DNA of 64,000 bases from JANJTB01 sp032027125 (GCA_032027125.1 JAVSMQ010000001.1:1968466-2032465), one strand, 5' to 3'. Counted from the first letter of the stretch, positions 8,699 to 18,527 are shown. Numbers and translations: made by a program. Notes: a model not told the origin generated them from the letters alone.

Positions 8699-9372
8699 TT
8701 AACAAATTTAAATTATCTATAATTAATTGTTAACGATTTTTGATATTTATTGTTTTATTAAATATTTTGCTATAATCATCAAAGCACTTGATTAATGAAC
8801 ACTATTTTTGAGCGTTTAGAGGCTGTATATTGAAATCGCAGGTGTAGGGCATAAAACATGTCTTGATTGAATCTAAAATGCCAATATAGAGCGTTTATAA
8901 AAGCCGACTTTATAAGTCGCATATCACTTATTTTGACAATTAATTTTGGATTATAATAATATTTATAGTATATTTATAGAATCGAAATTTTAATACTTAT
9001 TTAGTTTAAATAACTATATAATTGACATTATTTATTTGAACCAAAAATATTTAACGGTTTCATAGAGTTTTTGCAATCCATAAAATTTAATTAATTTTTT
9101 CAATAAATCATCAAATATTTTAATACGGACAAAATAATTAAAATCATCAGAAAAATATAAGAAAAAGGAAGTATCTTTTACGTTAAATTTATTAACCATT
9201 TTGTATTAAATCAAGTAAATATTAAATAATTAAACAAAGTTAATATTTTGTAGAATTATCGTCAAATTATAAAAAATAAATGAATTATTATAACAATTAT
9301 TAGGAAAAAACAAAATAATTGTTTGTCATGTAAAATAATTTTGTTAATTTACAAACCGAATTCGGTCAAAGT
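8699..9372. other. AT-rich divergent intergenic region, 674 bp
   Basis: This lies between the divergent mnmE and giant secreted-protein genes and should hold both promoters. It is very AT-rich. I see a small hairpin CGACTT-TAT-AAGTCG at 8905-8919 and a TAATTTTG box (TAnnTTTG type, -7 element) at 9336-9343 upstream of the rightward gene. I searched by eye for TTATCCACA-type DnaA boxes and found none, so despite the neighbouring parS sites I do not call an origin. Confidence 0.5.
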
Positions 9373-12300
9373 ATGGGTAACGTTATGAGATATATTATAC
9401 TTAGTTTTATACTTCTGATGTCCTCAGCAGGTGTCAACTCACAGACTCTGGATGTATTTGATATTGATGCCTCCGAATTCCCGATTATGAAAGCTAAATT
9501 TTTTGCATTTGATTCAGTTGGAAAGCAAATTACTGACGTTAGTGTTCAGGATTTTAATATTCAGGAAGAGAGTTATACCAGAAAAATATTATCCGTAAAA
9601 TGTTTTACCAAAACTACATTAAATCCGGTTTCTACTATACTTGTGATGGATGCATCAGGCTCTATGAGAGGAAGGAATCTGCTCTATGCAAAAGCTGCTG
9701 CCAGAGCATGGATTATTGCAATGCCGGACGGCGAATCAGAGAGTGCGATAACTGCATTTGATGATGTTAATTACTTGATTCAGGATTTTACCTCAAACAA
9801 ACCGCAGTTATTATTAAAAGTTGAAGACTTATTTATAGGAAGGGGTACTAACTATGATGCAGCATTTATTGATGAAATGTATGGTGGTTTGATTATATCA
9901 AAAAATGCGAAAAACAAAAAAATATTAGTACTTCTGACTGACGGAAGACCAAATTTCCCGCCTTCCGAAGCACTTATTATAAATGAAGCAATGAAGCAAG
10001 AAGTTACAATTTTTGCTGTAACTTTGGGTATGAACTGTCCTCAGGTACTAAAAGATATTACCGAACTTACCGGCGGGCAATGGTTTGAGAATGTCAGTAC
10101 ATCCGATGAAGTTACTTCGATTTATAATCAAATTCTAAAAATAGTACAGGGTGTTCAACCTTGCGAAATTATTTGGGAAAGTGACTATACCTGTTCCGGC
10201 AGTGAAAGAGTAATGAGTATTGATTATTATCCGACATCCTTAAATAAATATTATAGTTATACAACGCCCGGTGGTTCCGTAAATGGTGTTGGTGTCAGCC
10301 CTGAATCGGTATTCTTTCGAAACGTTCTGCCCGGAACTAGCAAAGACTCAATAATAACAATAACAGCCAATAACGGCAATATGAATGTCATAGATATAGT
10401 TGGAACAAATCCCGCTTTTGAAATAATGCCAAATTCGTTTAAATTGAATAAGGGTGAAAGTAAAAAGGTAAGAATGACATATACTGCTCCTTTGGATGTC
10501 AGTTATGTCTGGACAAGGTTTGATGTAATAAATACACTATGCCCGACACAAATATTTGCAAGTGCAGGATTTGCAGGCAAGAAACCAAATGTGAAAACCC
10601 TAAGACTAACCAATCCTAACGGCGGAGATAAATTTGTCGTTGGTTCGGATACGGTTGTAAGCTGGGTAGGAATCCCTAATACTGATACAGTAAGGCTCGA
10701 ATACAGCTATGACAATGGTTCTTCATGGAATGTAGTTAATCAAAAAGCTACTGACGGTTCATTTGACTGGGCAAAAATTCCCAAAACCCCAAGTGTCAAT
10801 TGTCTGATGAAAGTAACCCAGCTTAAACCCGATACAGGGAATAATACCGAATGGGCAAAAAATATGGGAAGCGACTTTTTTAATGCCTGGGAGGATAAAC
10901 ATTCGGGGATTGCTCTTGATAATTCAGGTAATATTTATATAACCGGACAGTACGATGGCACATTAAAGGTTGATGGCTTCGAATTAAATTCCAGAGGTGA
11001 AGAAGATATTTTCGTAGCCAAAATAAATACTAAGGGTAAAGTTGAATGGATAAGCAGTGTCGGCGGAACAAGTCAGGATATAGCAGCAGGATTGGCTGTT
11101 GATACTTGGGGTAACATATTTGTTACCGGAAGATTCAGCCAGAGTATTGAGTTTGACACAAGAGCCTTGTACAGTCTTGGTAAAAGCGATGTATTTTTAG
11201 CTAAATTCCTGCCGGATGGTTCGGTGGAATGGGCTAAAAACCCCGGTGGTACCGGAGATGATTTCGGCAATAGTGTTTGTGTGGATACTAAGGGCGATAT
11301 CATCGTAACCGGCGGTTTTAGTCAAACGAGCCAGTTTGATAATGTGAATCTTACAAGTGCCGGACAGGTTGATATATTTATCGCAAAATATACTCCCGAA
11401 GGTAAAATGCAATGGGTAAAACAAAACGGCGGCGAGTTTCATGATGAAGGTACATCAGTTACATCTGATTTGACTGACAGAATATTTGTTACGGGAAAGT
11501 TCAGCAGAAAAGCGTCTTTCGGAACGACAATCCTAAACAGCGGCGGAACTCAGGTTGAATATGCAGATTTTGATATATTTGTTGCTAAATATTTTCCGGG
11601 CGGTTCAATGGACTGGGCTGTCAGAGCCGGTGGAGAAGGTGATGACGAAGGATTTGCAATAGCTGCCGATACACGTGGAAATGCGTTTCTAACCGGTAGT
11701 TTTGAGAAAAAGGCAATCTTCGGCGATAAAGAAATTACAGCGAATAAATCCGATACTTTTGGCGAAGTATCCGATATTTTTGTAGCTAACATAATGTCTG
11801 ACGGAAAATTTTACTGGGCGAAACGTGCCGGAGGCAATGATATTGACGTCGGTTACGGTATTGCAGTTGATGTCTCCGATAATGCGATTGTTACAGGTGC
11901 ATTTATCGGCGATGCAGATTTTGATAATACAGTAATTACAAGTAAAGGATTTTACGATGTATTTGCAGCCAAATATGACATGGACGGAATTCTGAAATGG
12001 GCGCGCCGTGCTGGTGGAAATTACGGTGATTACGGAATGTCTGTTGCTCTTGATTCATGGGGCAATGCATATATTGCAGGTACATTTATTTTTGTGGCTG
12101 ACTTTGGAAAAAAAGTATTGTCAACGGAATTTGGAAACGGCGATATGTTTATCTGGGGTGCCGGCGGCGGTGATGACGGGCTGCAGGAGGATATTTCGGA
12201 TTCAGTCTGGGCAATAGTCGCCCCAAAGGCAGTATCTTATGATATTGATATGGGAAAAGTATTCATCGGCTCATACCGCGATTCACTGATTACTGATTAT

Positions 12301-14769
12301 ATCTATAATTCCGGTCTGTATAAATTCAGAATTGATTCTATCATTTTTGACGGACCTGATAAAAATGCTTTCTCGGTAGTTTCAGGCGAAACACCATACA
12401 TTCTTGAAAATACTTCCGGTATGGATGTGGAATTTAAGTTCAGACCTGTTAAAACAGGATTAAATCAGGCAAATATCAAAATTTATACCCAGGCAGATAC
12501 TTTGATTTATAAGATTACAGGTACCGGTATGCTGCCCGACCTTCAGATAGTCAATTCGGTAATAGATTTTGGGAAAGTACTGGTTGGAAATTTGAAAGAT
12601 ACACTGAAAGCCGTTACTATAACAAATAATGGCAAAACACCGATTGAAATAAAGCGTACGAATCATAACAAACCAAATGAAATAGATTTTACAACTTTAG
12701 GCGGAGCAGGTCCATTTATCCTGAATACCGGAGATACTGCAAAGCTTGATTTAAGATTCAAACCTTCCGGCAAGGGCAGAACAAACGGAGTACTAGAATT
12801 TCATTTCGAGGGCATTGGCAGTCCTGCTGTTGTCCAGCTTGCAGGTGAAGGAATAAATCCCAATCCTTCAATATTAGTATCAAATAATGTATTTGAAGAG
12901 CTATTTTGTGAGAAATCTACAGAAGCAGAAATACTTGTTTCAAACATTGGAGGTTCAAAACTTGAAATTGGAAATATTGAATTTTATGGAAATAACGCTG
13001 CGGAATTCTCCATAGATGAAAGTTTTCCAATTATTGTTGATGTGGACAAGACCTATCGTTTGAAAGTTAATTTCAATACAGATTCTCCCGGATTAAAAAC
13101 CGCTGAGATGAAAGTAACCAGTAATTCAACGCCTGATACTATTCATTCTGTACCGTTATTAGTGAAAATTAACGGAGCATACGGACTTCCCGATAAATCA
13201 GATATTGATTACGGTATTTTGGATTTGGACGAACCCGCATCCGAAATAATTAAAATTAAAAATACAGGCAATTATGCAAGTCAGTTTAGATTTAATATAA
13301 CAGGAGTAATCAGTCTTGATATAGATTCCGTCTATTTAAATCCTTCGCAGTCCGTGGATTTGACAGTTTCCTTTAACGGCTCTGGGCAGGCGGCAGTCAT
13401 TGACGACAAAATAACAATATTTGATTCTCTCTGCAAAACTTCAGCAATAATTCCTGTGAAAGGAATTGTAAGCAAGCGTGACAAACCATTGATTACCGTC
13501 AGTTCGGGCGAATTTGATGAGATTGTCTGCAATACAGAGACTGCTTCCGAATTTTCGATAAATAACATCGGCAAAGAAATATTAGTTGTTTCATCATTAG
13601 AAATAAAAGGAAATGACAAAAATGATTTTGAACTTGCGGCGCCAGGCGGATTCAGTTTAAATCAGGGAGATTCCAAATCAATAACCGTCATTTTTAAACC
13701 TTCAGGCACAGGTGTCAAAAATGCCGAACTTGTGATAAACAGCAATTCAGAGATAAACAGCGATCTTTCTATAAATATTACGGCAAATTCAGAAAATGCA
13801 GGTTTCGCTATCGTAGAAAAATCAATTAATTTAGGAAATCTACTGACAGGAACTTCCGGCAATATCAAGTTTAAAGTTACAAATTCGGGAACCGTGGCAA
13901 ATAAATTCGCATTATCATACAGCAGCAGTTTCGATTTCAATGTTCCGGAAATGCAGCTTAATTCAAGCCAAAGTTATGAATTTGAAGGTATATATTCAGC
14001 CGCACAGAATCCGATTGATATACTTGAGTCAATAACTGTAACAGACAGTATCTGTCAGCAGTCTGCATCTGTTGAAATAACAGGAAAGGTCACAGCAGGT
14101 GTATCTTATACTTTAAAAGCCGGTTCCGGTGAAGGAAATGCAGGAGATAGAATCAATATACCGGTCAGGATTAACAATCTGACAAATACAGATAATCCCG
14201 AACTGACATCAATCAATTTCGATTTATCATTTAATTCTACTTTATTAGCACCGGACTTCGGGGTTAAATCCGAAATCTCGGAGAATAACAAACGTACACT
14301 GACTTTTGAAAATGTTCCTGTCAATGTCTCGGAAAATGATTTAGCTCTTAATCTGCCGTTTATAGTCGGATTGGGTAATAAGCAGACATCAGAGCTGATT
14401 ATATCAAACGTTAAATCAAATAATAACTCAATAATCTATACTGAAAATGGACTGTTTACATTTCTTGGAATATGCACTGAAGGCGGAGCAAGACTTGTGA
14501 ATCCAAACGGTGCTGCCGAATTGATGCAGATTAATCCTAACCCGGCTGATAAAGATATAATATTATCTGTCAATCTGATTGAAAAGGGTTTTACTAGTGT
14601 GGTAATCTATAATTCAGAAGGATTAAAATGTGATTCTTATGAATTTAACGGTGAAATAGGACTGAAAAATATCAATCTGAAAGTATCTGATTATGTTGAC
14701 GGTTTATATTTTGTTCATCTTCATACACCAACAGTAAGCGAAGTTCAAAAATTTATAATTGTTAAATAA
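9373..14769 (+). CDS. Giant T9SS-secreted protein: VWA, SBBP beta-propeller, ASH/choice-of-anchor-D repeats, cohesin-like, sorting domain
   Basis: Exported multidomain surface protein of 1798 aa. A signal peptide lies at residues 5-23, so the ATG at 9385 (Met5) may be the true start. A von Willebrand A domain spans about residues 85-265, with an intact MIDAS start VMDASGSM. Residues ~495-940 hold seven SBBP-type repeats of about 55 residues, each ending in a D.xGNxxVTGxF-like strand, probably a seven-bladed propeller. Residues ~945-1560 hold repeated choice-of-anchor-D/ASH Ig-like modules. A cohesin-like segment (AGSGEGNAGDRINIPV) starts near 1578. The last ~80 residues (INPNPADKDI to FIIVK) are a type A T9SS sorting domain. 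The likely role is adhesion or cell-surface scaffolding; the ligand is unknown. It appears monocistronic. Confidence 0.9.
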   Translation: MGNVMRYIILSFILLMSSAGVNSQTLDVFDIDASEFPIMKAKFFAFDSVGKQITDVSVQDFNIQEESYTRKILSVKCFTKTTLNPVSTILVMDASGSMRGRNLLYAKAAARAWIIAMPDGESESAITAFDDVNYLIQDFTSNKPQLLLKVEDLFIGRGTNYDAAFIDEMYGGLIISKNAKNKKILVLLTDGRPNFPPSEALIINEAMKQEVTIFAVTLGMNCPQVLKDITELTGGQWFENVSTSDEVTSIYNQILKIVQGVQPCEIIWESDYTCSGSERVMSIDYYPTSLNKYYSYTTPGGSVNGVGVSPESVFFRNVLPGTSKDSIITITANNGNMNVIDIVGTNPAFEIMPNSFKLNKGESKKVRMTYTAPLDVSYVWTRFDVINTLCPTQIFASAGFAGKKPNVKTLRLTNPNGGDKFVVGSDTVVSWVGIPNTDTVRLEYSYDNGSSWNVVNQKATDGSFDWAKIPKTPSVNCLMKVTQLKPDTGNNTEWAKNMGSDFFNAWEDKHSGIALDNSGNIYITGQYDGTLKVDGFELNSRGEEDIFVAKINTKGKVEWISSVGGTSQDIAAGLAVDTWGNIFVTGRFSQSIEFDTRALYSLGKSDVFLAKFLPDGSVEWAKNPGGTGDDFGNSVCVDTKGDIIVTGGFSQTSQFDNVNLTSAGQVDIFIAKYTPEGKMQWVKQNGGEFHDEGTSVTSDLTDRIFVTGKFSRKASFGTTILNSGGTQVEYADFDIFVAKYFPGGSMDWAVRAGGEGDDEGFAIAADTRGNAFLTGSFEKKAIFGDKEITANKSDTFGEVSDIFVANIMSDGKFYWAKRAGGNDIDVGYGIAVDVSDNAIVTGAFIGDADFDNTVITSKGFYDVFAAKYDMDGILKWARRAGGNYGDYGMSVALDSWGNAYIAGTFIFVADFGKKVLSTEFGNGDMFIWGAGGGDDGLQEDISDSVWAIVAPKAVSYDIDMGKVFIGSYRDSLITDYIYNSGLYKFRIDSIIFDGPDKNAFSVVSGETPYILENTSGMDVEFKFRPVKTGLNQANIKIYTQADTLIYKITGTGMLPDLQIVNSVIDFGKVLVGNLKDTLKAVTITNNGKTPIEIKRTNHNKPNEIDFTTLGGAGPFILNTGDTAKLDLRFKPSGKGRTNGVLEFHFEGIGSPAVVQLAGEGINPNPSILVSNNVFEELFCEKSTEAEILVSNIGGSKLEIGNIEFYGNNAAEFSIDESFPIIVDVDKTYRLKVNFNTDSPGLKTAEMKVTSNSTPDTIHSVPLLVKINGAYGLPDKSDIDYGILDLDEPASEIIKIKNTGNYASQFRFNITGVISLDIDSVYLNPSQSVDLTVSFNGSGQAAVIDDKITIFDSLCKTSAIIPVKGIVSKRDKPLITVSSGEFDEIVCNTETASEFSINNIGKEILVVSSLEIKGNDKNDFELAAPGGFSLNQGDSKSITVIFKPSGTGVKNAELVINSNSEINSDLSINITANSENAGFAIVEKSINLGNLLTGTSGNIKFKVTNSGTVANKFALSYSSSFDFNVPEMQLNSSQSYEFEGIYSAAQNPIDILESITVTDSICQQSASVEITGKVTAGVSYTLKAGSGEGNAGDRINIPVRINNLTNTDNPELTSINFDLSFNSTLLAPDFGVKSEISENNKRTLTFENVPVNVSENDLALNLPFIVGLGNKQTSELIISNVKSNNNSIIYTENGLFTFLGICTEGGARLVNPNGAAELMQINPNPADKDIILSVNLIEKGFTSVVIYNSEGLKCDSYEFNGEIGLKNINLKVSDYVDGLYFVHLHTPTVSEVQKFIIVK

Positions 14770-14820
14770 TGCTGCATTGGCAGAAAAAAGCACAACCGAC
14801 TGAAAACCACAAATGATTTT

Positions 14821-15143
14821 AACCTTCCGAAGGTTTCGAACTGGTTTGTTTATTTTGTTGGATTTTTAATGTTAAAATTTCCTGCATCTTCTTAAATTAT
14901 CACGTAGTGATTGCATTATGGTAACACATAACGATAAAAATAGTCATTTATCACATAGTGATTATATTATAGTAATAATCTTGTTTCTAAAATTTAATCA
15001 CTACGTGATAAAGATTCAAAAAGTAATTAACTTGTTACCATAATTCAATCACTATGTGATAAAGATTCAAAACATGCAGGAACAATAATTCGCGGTTTTC
15101 CCATAAAATAAACATACCAGTTTCGAACCTTCGGAATGTTGAT
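14821..15143. repeat. Nested palindromic intergenic repeat, locus A
   Basis: Four related 21-30 bp units occur here: two forward (14897-14926, 14948-14977) and two reversed (14991-15011, 15033-15062). Each begins with a palindrome such as ATCACGTAGTGAT. The outer pair carries an ATTATGGTAACA box and the inner pair a degenerate version, so the whole can fold into nested hairpins. A further inverted pair lies outside: CCTTCCGAAGGTTTCGAACTGG-like sequence near 14823 and its reverse complement near 15117. Related loci lie at 40613-40764 and 50871-51080. Confidence 0.8.
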
Positions 15144-15390
15144 TCTGGTTGATTCCATCAGATTAATTCAATCCACCTCCGTCACTCCGTGACACCTCCG
15201 CCAGCGGAGGACAAAAGCCAAATACACTTTGTCAGAATCACAGATTACACGGATTTAAGGATTTCACTGATTAAAATAAATTCCAATCAATTAAATCATA
15301 ACACTCTTGTTCAATCAAAGGTTCAGACAAATTCCAATCAATTCAATCTTAACAATCAGGTTCAATCAAATTTCACTGTCATAATTAAAC
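15144..15390. repeat. Intergenic mosaic with GATTACACGGATT-type repeat
   Basis: Contains a short hairpin-forming stretch (CCTCCG...CGGAGG, 15175-15209), a GATTACACGGATTTAAGGATTTCACTGATT-like segment at 15241-15270, and two imperfect ~51-bp direct copies starting with ATTCCAATCAATT (about 15278 and 15331). The GATTACACGG motif recurs near 39680 and 40533. No credible gene is seen. Confidence 0.6.
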
Positions 15391-15615
15391 CTAATGGGTA
15401 GTCATTATCCTTATGGGATTATTCAGATGAAATAATGATTCTTTATCACAAATTCTCCACTTCATCATCCTTTCCTGAGTTCTAATAGCATAATAGAGTC
15501 TGCTGTAACCATGATTTTCGTTCATTTCGGAATTTGACCGGTTACGGTTAATACCGGTTAATTCATCTTCGAAGAGCGAGTTTAGGAAAGCATGTAATTT
15601 TGCATTGCTTTTCAT
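15391..15615 (-). pseudogene. Decayed bacterioferritin duplicate
   Basis: The first ~50 codons align with the intact bacterioferritin at 16793-17263: MKSNAKLHAFLNSL versus MKGNEKLLVVLNSL, then DELTGIN versus DELTAIN, and GYSRLYYAIRTQ versus GYGKLHKAIRSQ. Upstream DNA is also shared (TTTCAAAGTTCAAAAACATGT in both), so the duplication included the promoter. After the Arg-Thr-Gln segment, small deletions and a frame change remove the ferroxidase and heme ligands (Glu51, Met52, His54 of the intact copy). The reading frame ends about 75 residues in. Only the N-terminal third remains. Confidence 0.8.
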
Positions 15616-15783
15616 AATCCTCCTCACTAATTTTCTCAATAAAATTTATCTTTCAAAGTTCAAAAACATGTAATTGTATAGTAAAACCTTGTAATATTCT
15701 TCCCTTTCTGACATTTATATTGATTCCAAAATTTTCCAATATTTGTTTTGCCATTAATATTCTGAGTTAATTGCGGAATTCAA

Positions 15784-16686
15784 CTAATCGGTCTTTATTT
15801 GAATATCTGTTTTAGCGATATCTGTCGGAGGTACTTTGCCCGGAAACAAATCAGCATAAGCGCGTGTAAATTCGGCACCGTAGAAAACAATCATTGAAGA
15901 ATAGGAAACCCAGAGCATAATTAAAATGATAGAGCCTGCAGTACCATATCCGATACCGGGGCTTGCTTTTGCGAAATATAATCCTAAAGCGAACTTTCCG
16001 ATATTAAACAGAAAAGCAGTAACCAATGAGCCAATCCATACATGCTTCCATTCTACTTTTGCATCGGGTAAAACTTTAAAAAACAGCGAAAATAATACTG
16101 TGAGGACAACCAAAGATAAAATGTAATTAACTACCTGAATGACAATTAGTAATGATTCGGGAAAATTACCTGATACCCAGTCGTTTAAAGCCGAAATACC
16201 CGCAGACATTGCAAGAGAAACAATCAGTAAAAAAGCGACGGAAACTATCAGCCCGAAAGAAAACAAACGTACCCTGATTACATGCCAGATTTCCGATCTG
16301 GTTTCATCGGCTTTAACCTCCCATATCTTGTTTAATGATTCCTGAAACTGTGCAAACACACCTGTAGCACCGACCAATATTGTAATCACTCCGATTAAAA
16401 CTGCCCAAAAAGTTTTTTCTGTTTCACTTGACTGTATAATCATGCTTCGAATCTGTTCAGCAGTATCGGCTCCCATGGTAGATGTAAATTGTTCAGTCAT
16501 ATAATCATTTGCAGCCCCGTTTCCAAAAAAATATCCTGCAATTGACAGAATTAACACGAGCAATCCGGGTAGTGAAAATATTGAATAATAGGAAATAACT
16601 GCACTTTCCCGAAAAAAGTCTTTTGACCACCATCTATTAAAGGCGGTTTTTAGAACGGCATAAATACTCTTCAATCGTATTTTCAT
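15784..16686 (-). CDS. YihY/BrkB-family inner-membrane protein
   Basis: Integral membrane protein of 300 aa with about six hydrophobic segments. It shows the family landmarks: an N-terminal amphipathic region with FFRESAVISYYSIFSLPGLLVLI, the GATGVFAQFQESLNKIWEV segment near residue 120, and a C-terminal YGAEFTRAYA block. The family (formerly annotated as ribonuclease BN or virulence factor BrkB) has no agreed biochemical function, so none is assigned. It lies between the intact and decayed bacterioferritin copies on the same strand, which suggests that the duplication spans this gene. Confidence 0.85.
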   Translation of the reverse strand: MKIRLKSIYAVLKTAFNRWWSKDFFRESAVISYYSIFSLPGLLVLILSIAGYFFGNGAANDYMTEQFTSTMGADTAEQIRSMIIQSSETEKTFWAVLIGVITILVGATGVFAQFQESLNKIWEVKADETRSEIWHVIRVRLFSFGLIVSVAFLLIVSLAMSAGISALNDWVSGNFPESLLIVIQVVNYILSLVVLTVLFSLFFKVLPDAKVEWKHVWIGSLVTAFLFNIGKFALGLYFAKASPGIGYGTAGSIILIMLWVSYSSMIVFYGAEFTRAYADLFPGKVPPTDIAKTDIQIKTD

Positions 16687-16792
16687 AGCTGGTCATAAAT
16701 GTTAGTATTGCAAATCAATTTGTAAGTAATCCATAATGTTGCTTTTATCTCACATTGCCTAAACTTAATGAGCGTAATTTGAATCATCAGGA

Positions 16793-17263
16793 TTAACCTT
16801 CAGTTTGGTTAACCAGATAATTCTCCAGTCCCATTTGCTCAATCTGCGCACGTTGAATTTCAGCCCAATCTACATGTCCTTCCTCCATTTTGAGTATCTT
16901 TGTCAGCAGTTCAACAGTTCCCTGGTCTTCAACATCACGGGCAAGTTTGATTGCAATATTATAAGCTTCCACTGCATCAAGCTCATCGTCGTTGTCATTA
17001 ATTATCATTTCCGGTACTGTTTTGCCAATCTTCATAGCATGAAGTTTGGATACTGTCGGAGTTCCTTCTAAAAAGATGATTCGTTCGATAAGCCATTCGG
17101 CATGGTGCATTTCATCCATAGCCTGACTTCTTATAGCCTTATGAAGTTTTCCGTAACCCCAGTTTTCACACATTTCGGAATGTACCATATACTGGTTAAT
17201 AGCTGTAAGTTCATCAGCCAGAAGCGAGTTCAGGACGACTAATAATTTTTCATTGCCTTTCAT
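16793..17263 (-). CDS. bfr: Bacterioferritin
   Basis: Heme-containing 24-mer iron-storage ferritin that oxidises Fe(II) and stores it as mineral. Every di-iron ligand is at its standard number: Glu18, Glu51, His54, Glu94, Glu127 and His130, with Tyr25 also present. The heme-binding Met52 is present too, so this is a true Bfr and not only a Dps or ferritin. At 156 aa it has the usual length. A good GGAG-like sequence precedes the ATG. A decayed copy lies 1.2 kb away on the same strand with the same upstream sequence. No bacterioferritin-associated ferredoxin is nearby. Confidence 0.96.
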   Translation of the reverse strand: MKGNEKLLVVLNSLLADELTAINQYMVHSEMCENWGYGKLHKAIRSQAMDEMHHAEWLIERIIFLEGTPTVSKLHAMKIGKTVPEMIINDNDDELDAVEAYNIAIKLARDVEDQGTVELLTKILKMEEGHVDWAEIQRAQIEQMGLENYLVNQTEG

Positions 17264-17325
17264 AATTCTCCTCTATTATTTTGTCAATAAAATTTATTTT
17301 TCAAAGTTCAAAAACATGTGTAACT

Positions 17326-17569
17326 ACTCAGCCGGATATTGAAAATTCTGTAAATTATGTACGTGTATCATTTACCCCAAACATTCAAAATCCCCCTAAC
17401 CCCCTTTGAAAAGGGGGAGTTCAGTTTCCCCCTTGTTAAGGGGGTTAGGGGGATTTCTTGATTTTTATTGTTAAAAGTTAACATTTTACTTAATAATTAT
17501 GCTATTTTAAATTAAATATACTCATTGTAACAAATTCTCAACAACCATCTGAGTAGTAACTATAATTTC
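17326..17569. repeat. C-rich hairpin repeat with outer inverted ends
   Basis: The core at 17387-17457 is a long imperfect palindrome: AAATCCCCCTAACCCCCTT on the left and its complement, ending AGGGGGTTAGGGGGATTT, on the right. The core is bracketed by an inverted pair, GTAACTACTCAGCCGG at 17329 and a matching ATCTGAGTAGTAAC at 17548-17562. Sequences of the same core type recur at 27003-27276 and near 34298. It lies between bacterioferritin and GH130 and could end GH130-operon transcripts. Confidence 0.8.
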
Positions 17570-17585
17570 CATGTCTGATATTTAG

Positions 17586-18527
17586 TTAACCCTGGCTATC
17601 CAACCATGCCAGACATTCGGTTATGCTTCCGGTTGCAAGAGCCATACTTGTATCGGCAGCACCATAATATAAATTAATAGTATCTCCGTCAGGAGCAATA
17701 GTATATCCGCATGGAAAAACTACTTTATTTACGTCACCTACTACTTCATAAGGTTCGATAGGTCCGAATATCCATTCATTACCACGCTTAATACATATTT
17801 CGGGTGATTTCAAATCAAATAGTGCCAGCCCAAGCCTGTAAATACATCCTGAAGCATTTAGCTTCACTCCATGATAAATCATCAGCCATCCGCGGGAAGT
17901 TTCGATTAAAGGTGATGATAATCCGATTTTTGTTGCATCCCACCATCCGCCGCGTCTTGCTTCCAAAATTACTTTGTGGCTGCCCCAGTGGCGTAAATCA
18001 GGTGAATAAGAAATCCATATATGTGCTCTCGGCGAACTGACCGGTCTGTGAATTAAAGCCCAAAAATCGCCTATTCGATGCGGAAGCAGAGTAGCATCTT
18101 TATCTTCCGGCGACATAATTAATCCGTACCGCTCAAATGTTCTGAAATCTTCCGTAAAAGCTAAAGAAACGCCGGGACCATCATAGGTATAGGCTGTATA
18201 AACGATGGCATATTTTTGCAATTCGGGTATAAATGTTATCCTCGGGTCTTCAATTCCCCATATTTCCTCAGGAAAATTTTCAGGGTCATGCATTAATGTC
18301 GGCTTTTTATCAATAATCCAACCATCAATTCCATTAGCCGAACGTGCAGCACTCAAGTGTGACAATCCGGTTTTTTCTTCGACACGGCACAAAAGCACAG
18401 TTGTTCCATCCTTTAAAATGGCAGCACCGGCATTAAATACACTGTTAATGGGATAGGGCCAATCTGAAGCAGAAAGTATCGGATTCAACTTATGGCGTCT
18501 GAAAAGTTCGGAGGTTTGAATATTCAT
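17586..18527 (-). CDS. GH130-family glycoside phosphorylase/hydrolase
   Basis: Five-bladed beta-propeller enzyme family acting on beta-mannosides, mostly by phosphorolysis. The central GIEDPRIT motif near residue 92 carries the catalytic Asp. The family pattern is also seen in NPIL, the N-terminal VFNAGAA, the central HRPVS, a KIGLSSP/GWLMIYHGV block near 220, and C-terminal YYGAAD. At 313 aa it is a minimal GH130 domain without a signal peptide, so it is probably cytoplasmic. Its start overlaps the stop of the upstream GT4 gene by 4 bp, suggesting translational coupling. The substrate, probably a mannoside made by the partner glycosyltransferase, is inferred only from context. Confidence 0.88.
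   Translation of the reverse strand: MNIQTSELFRRHKLNPILSASDWPYPINSVFNAGAAILKDGTTVLLCRVEEKTGLSHLSAARSANGIDGWIIDKKPTLMHDPENFPEEIWGIEDPRITFIPELQKYAIVYTAYTYDGPGVSLAFTEDFRTFERYGLIMSPEDKDATLLPHRIGDFWALIHRPVSSPRAHIWISYSPDLRHWGSHKVILEARRGGWWDATKIGLSSPLIETSRGWLMIYHGVKLNASGCIYRLGLALFDLKSPEICIKRGNEWIFGPIEPYEVVGDVNKVVFPCGYTIAPDGDTINLYYGAADTSMALATGSITECLAWLDSQG

Noticed and set aside
8699..9372. Replication origin next to the parS sites
   Set aside because: AT-rich, but no TTATCCACA-type DnaA boxes could be found by eye and no dnaA or dnaN is nearby.
15189..15401. 70-codon Asn/Gln-rich frame
   Set aside because: Reads through the ATTCCAATCAATT intergenic repeats; no start signal.
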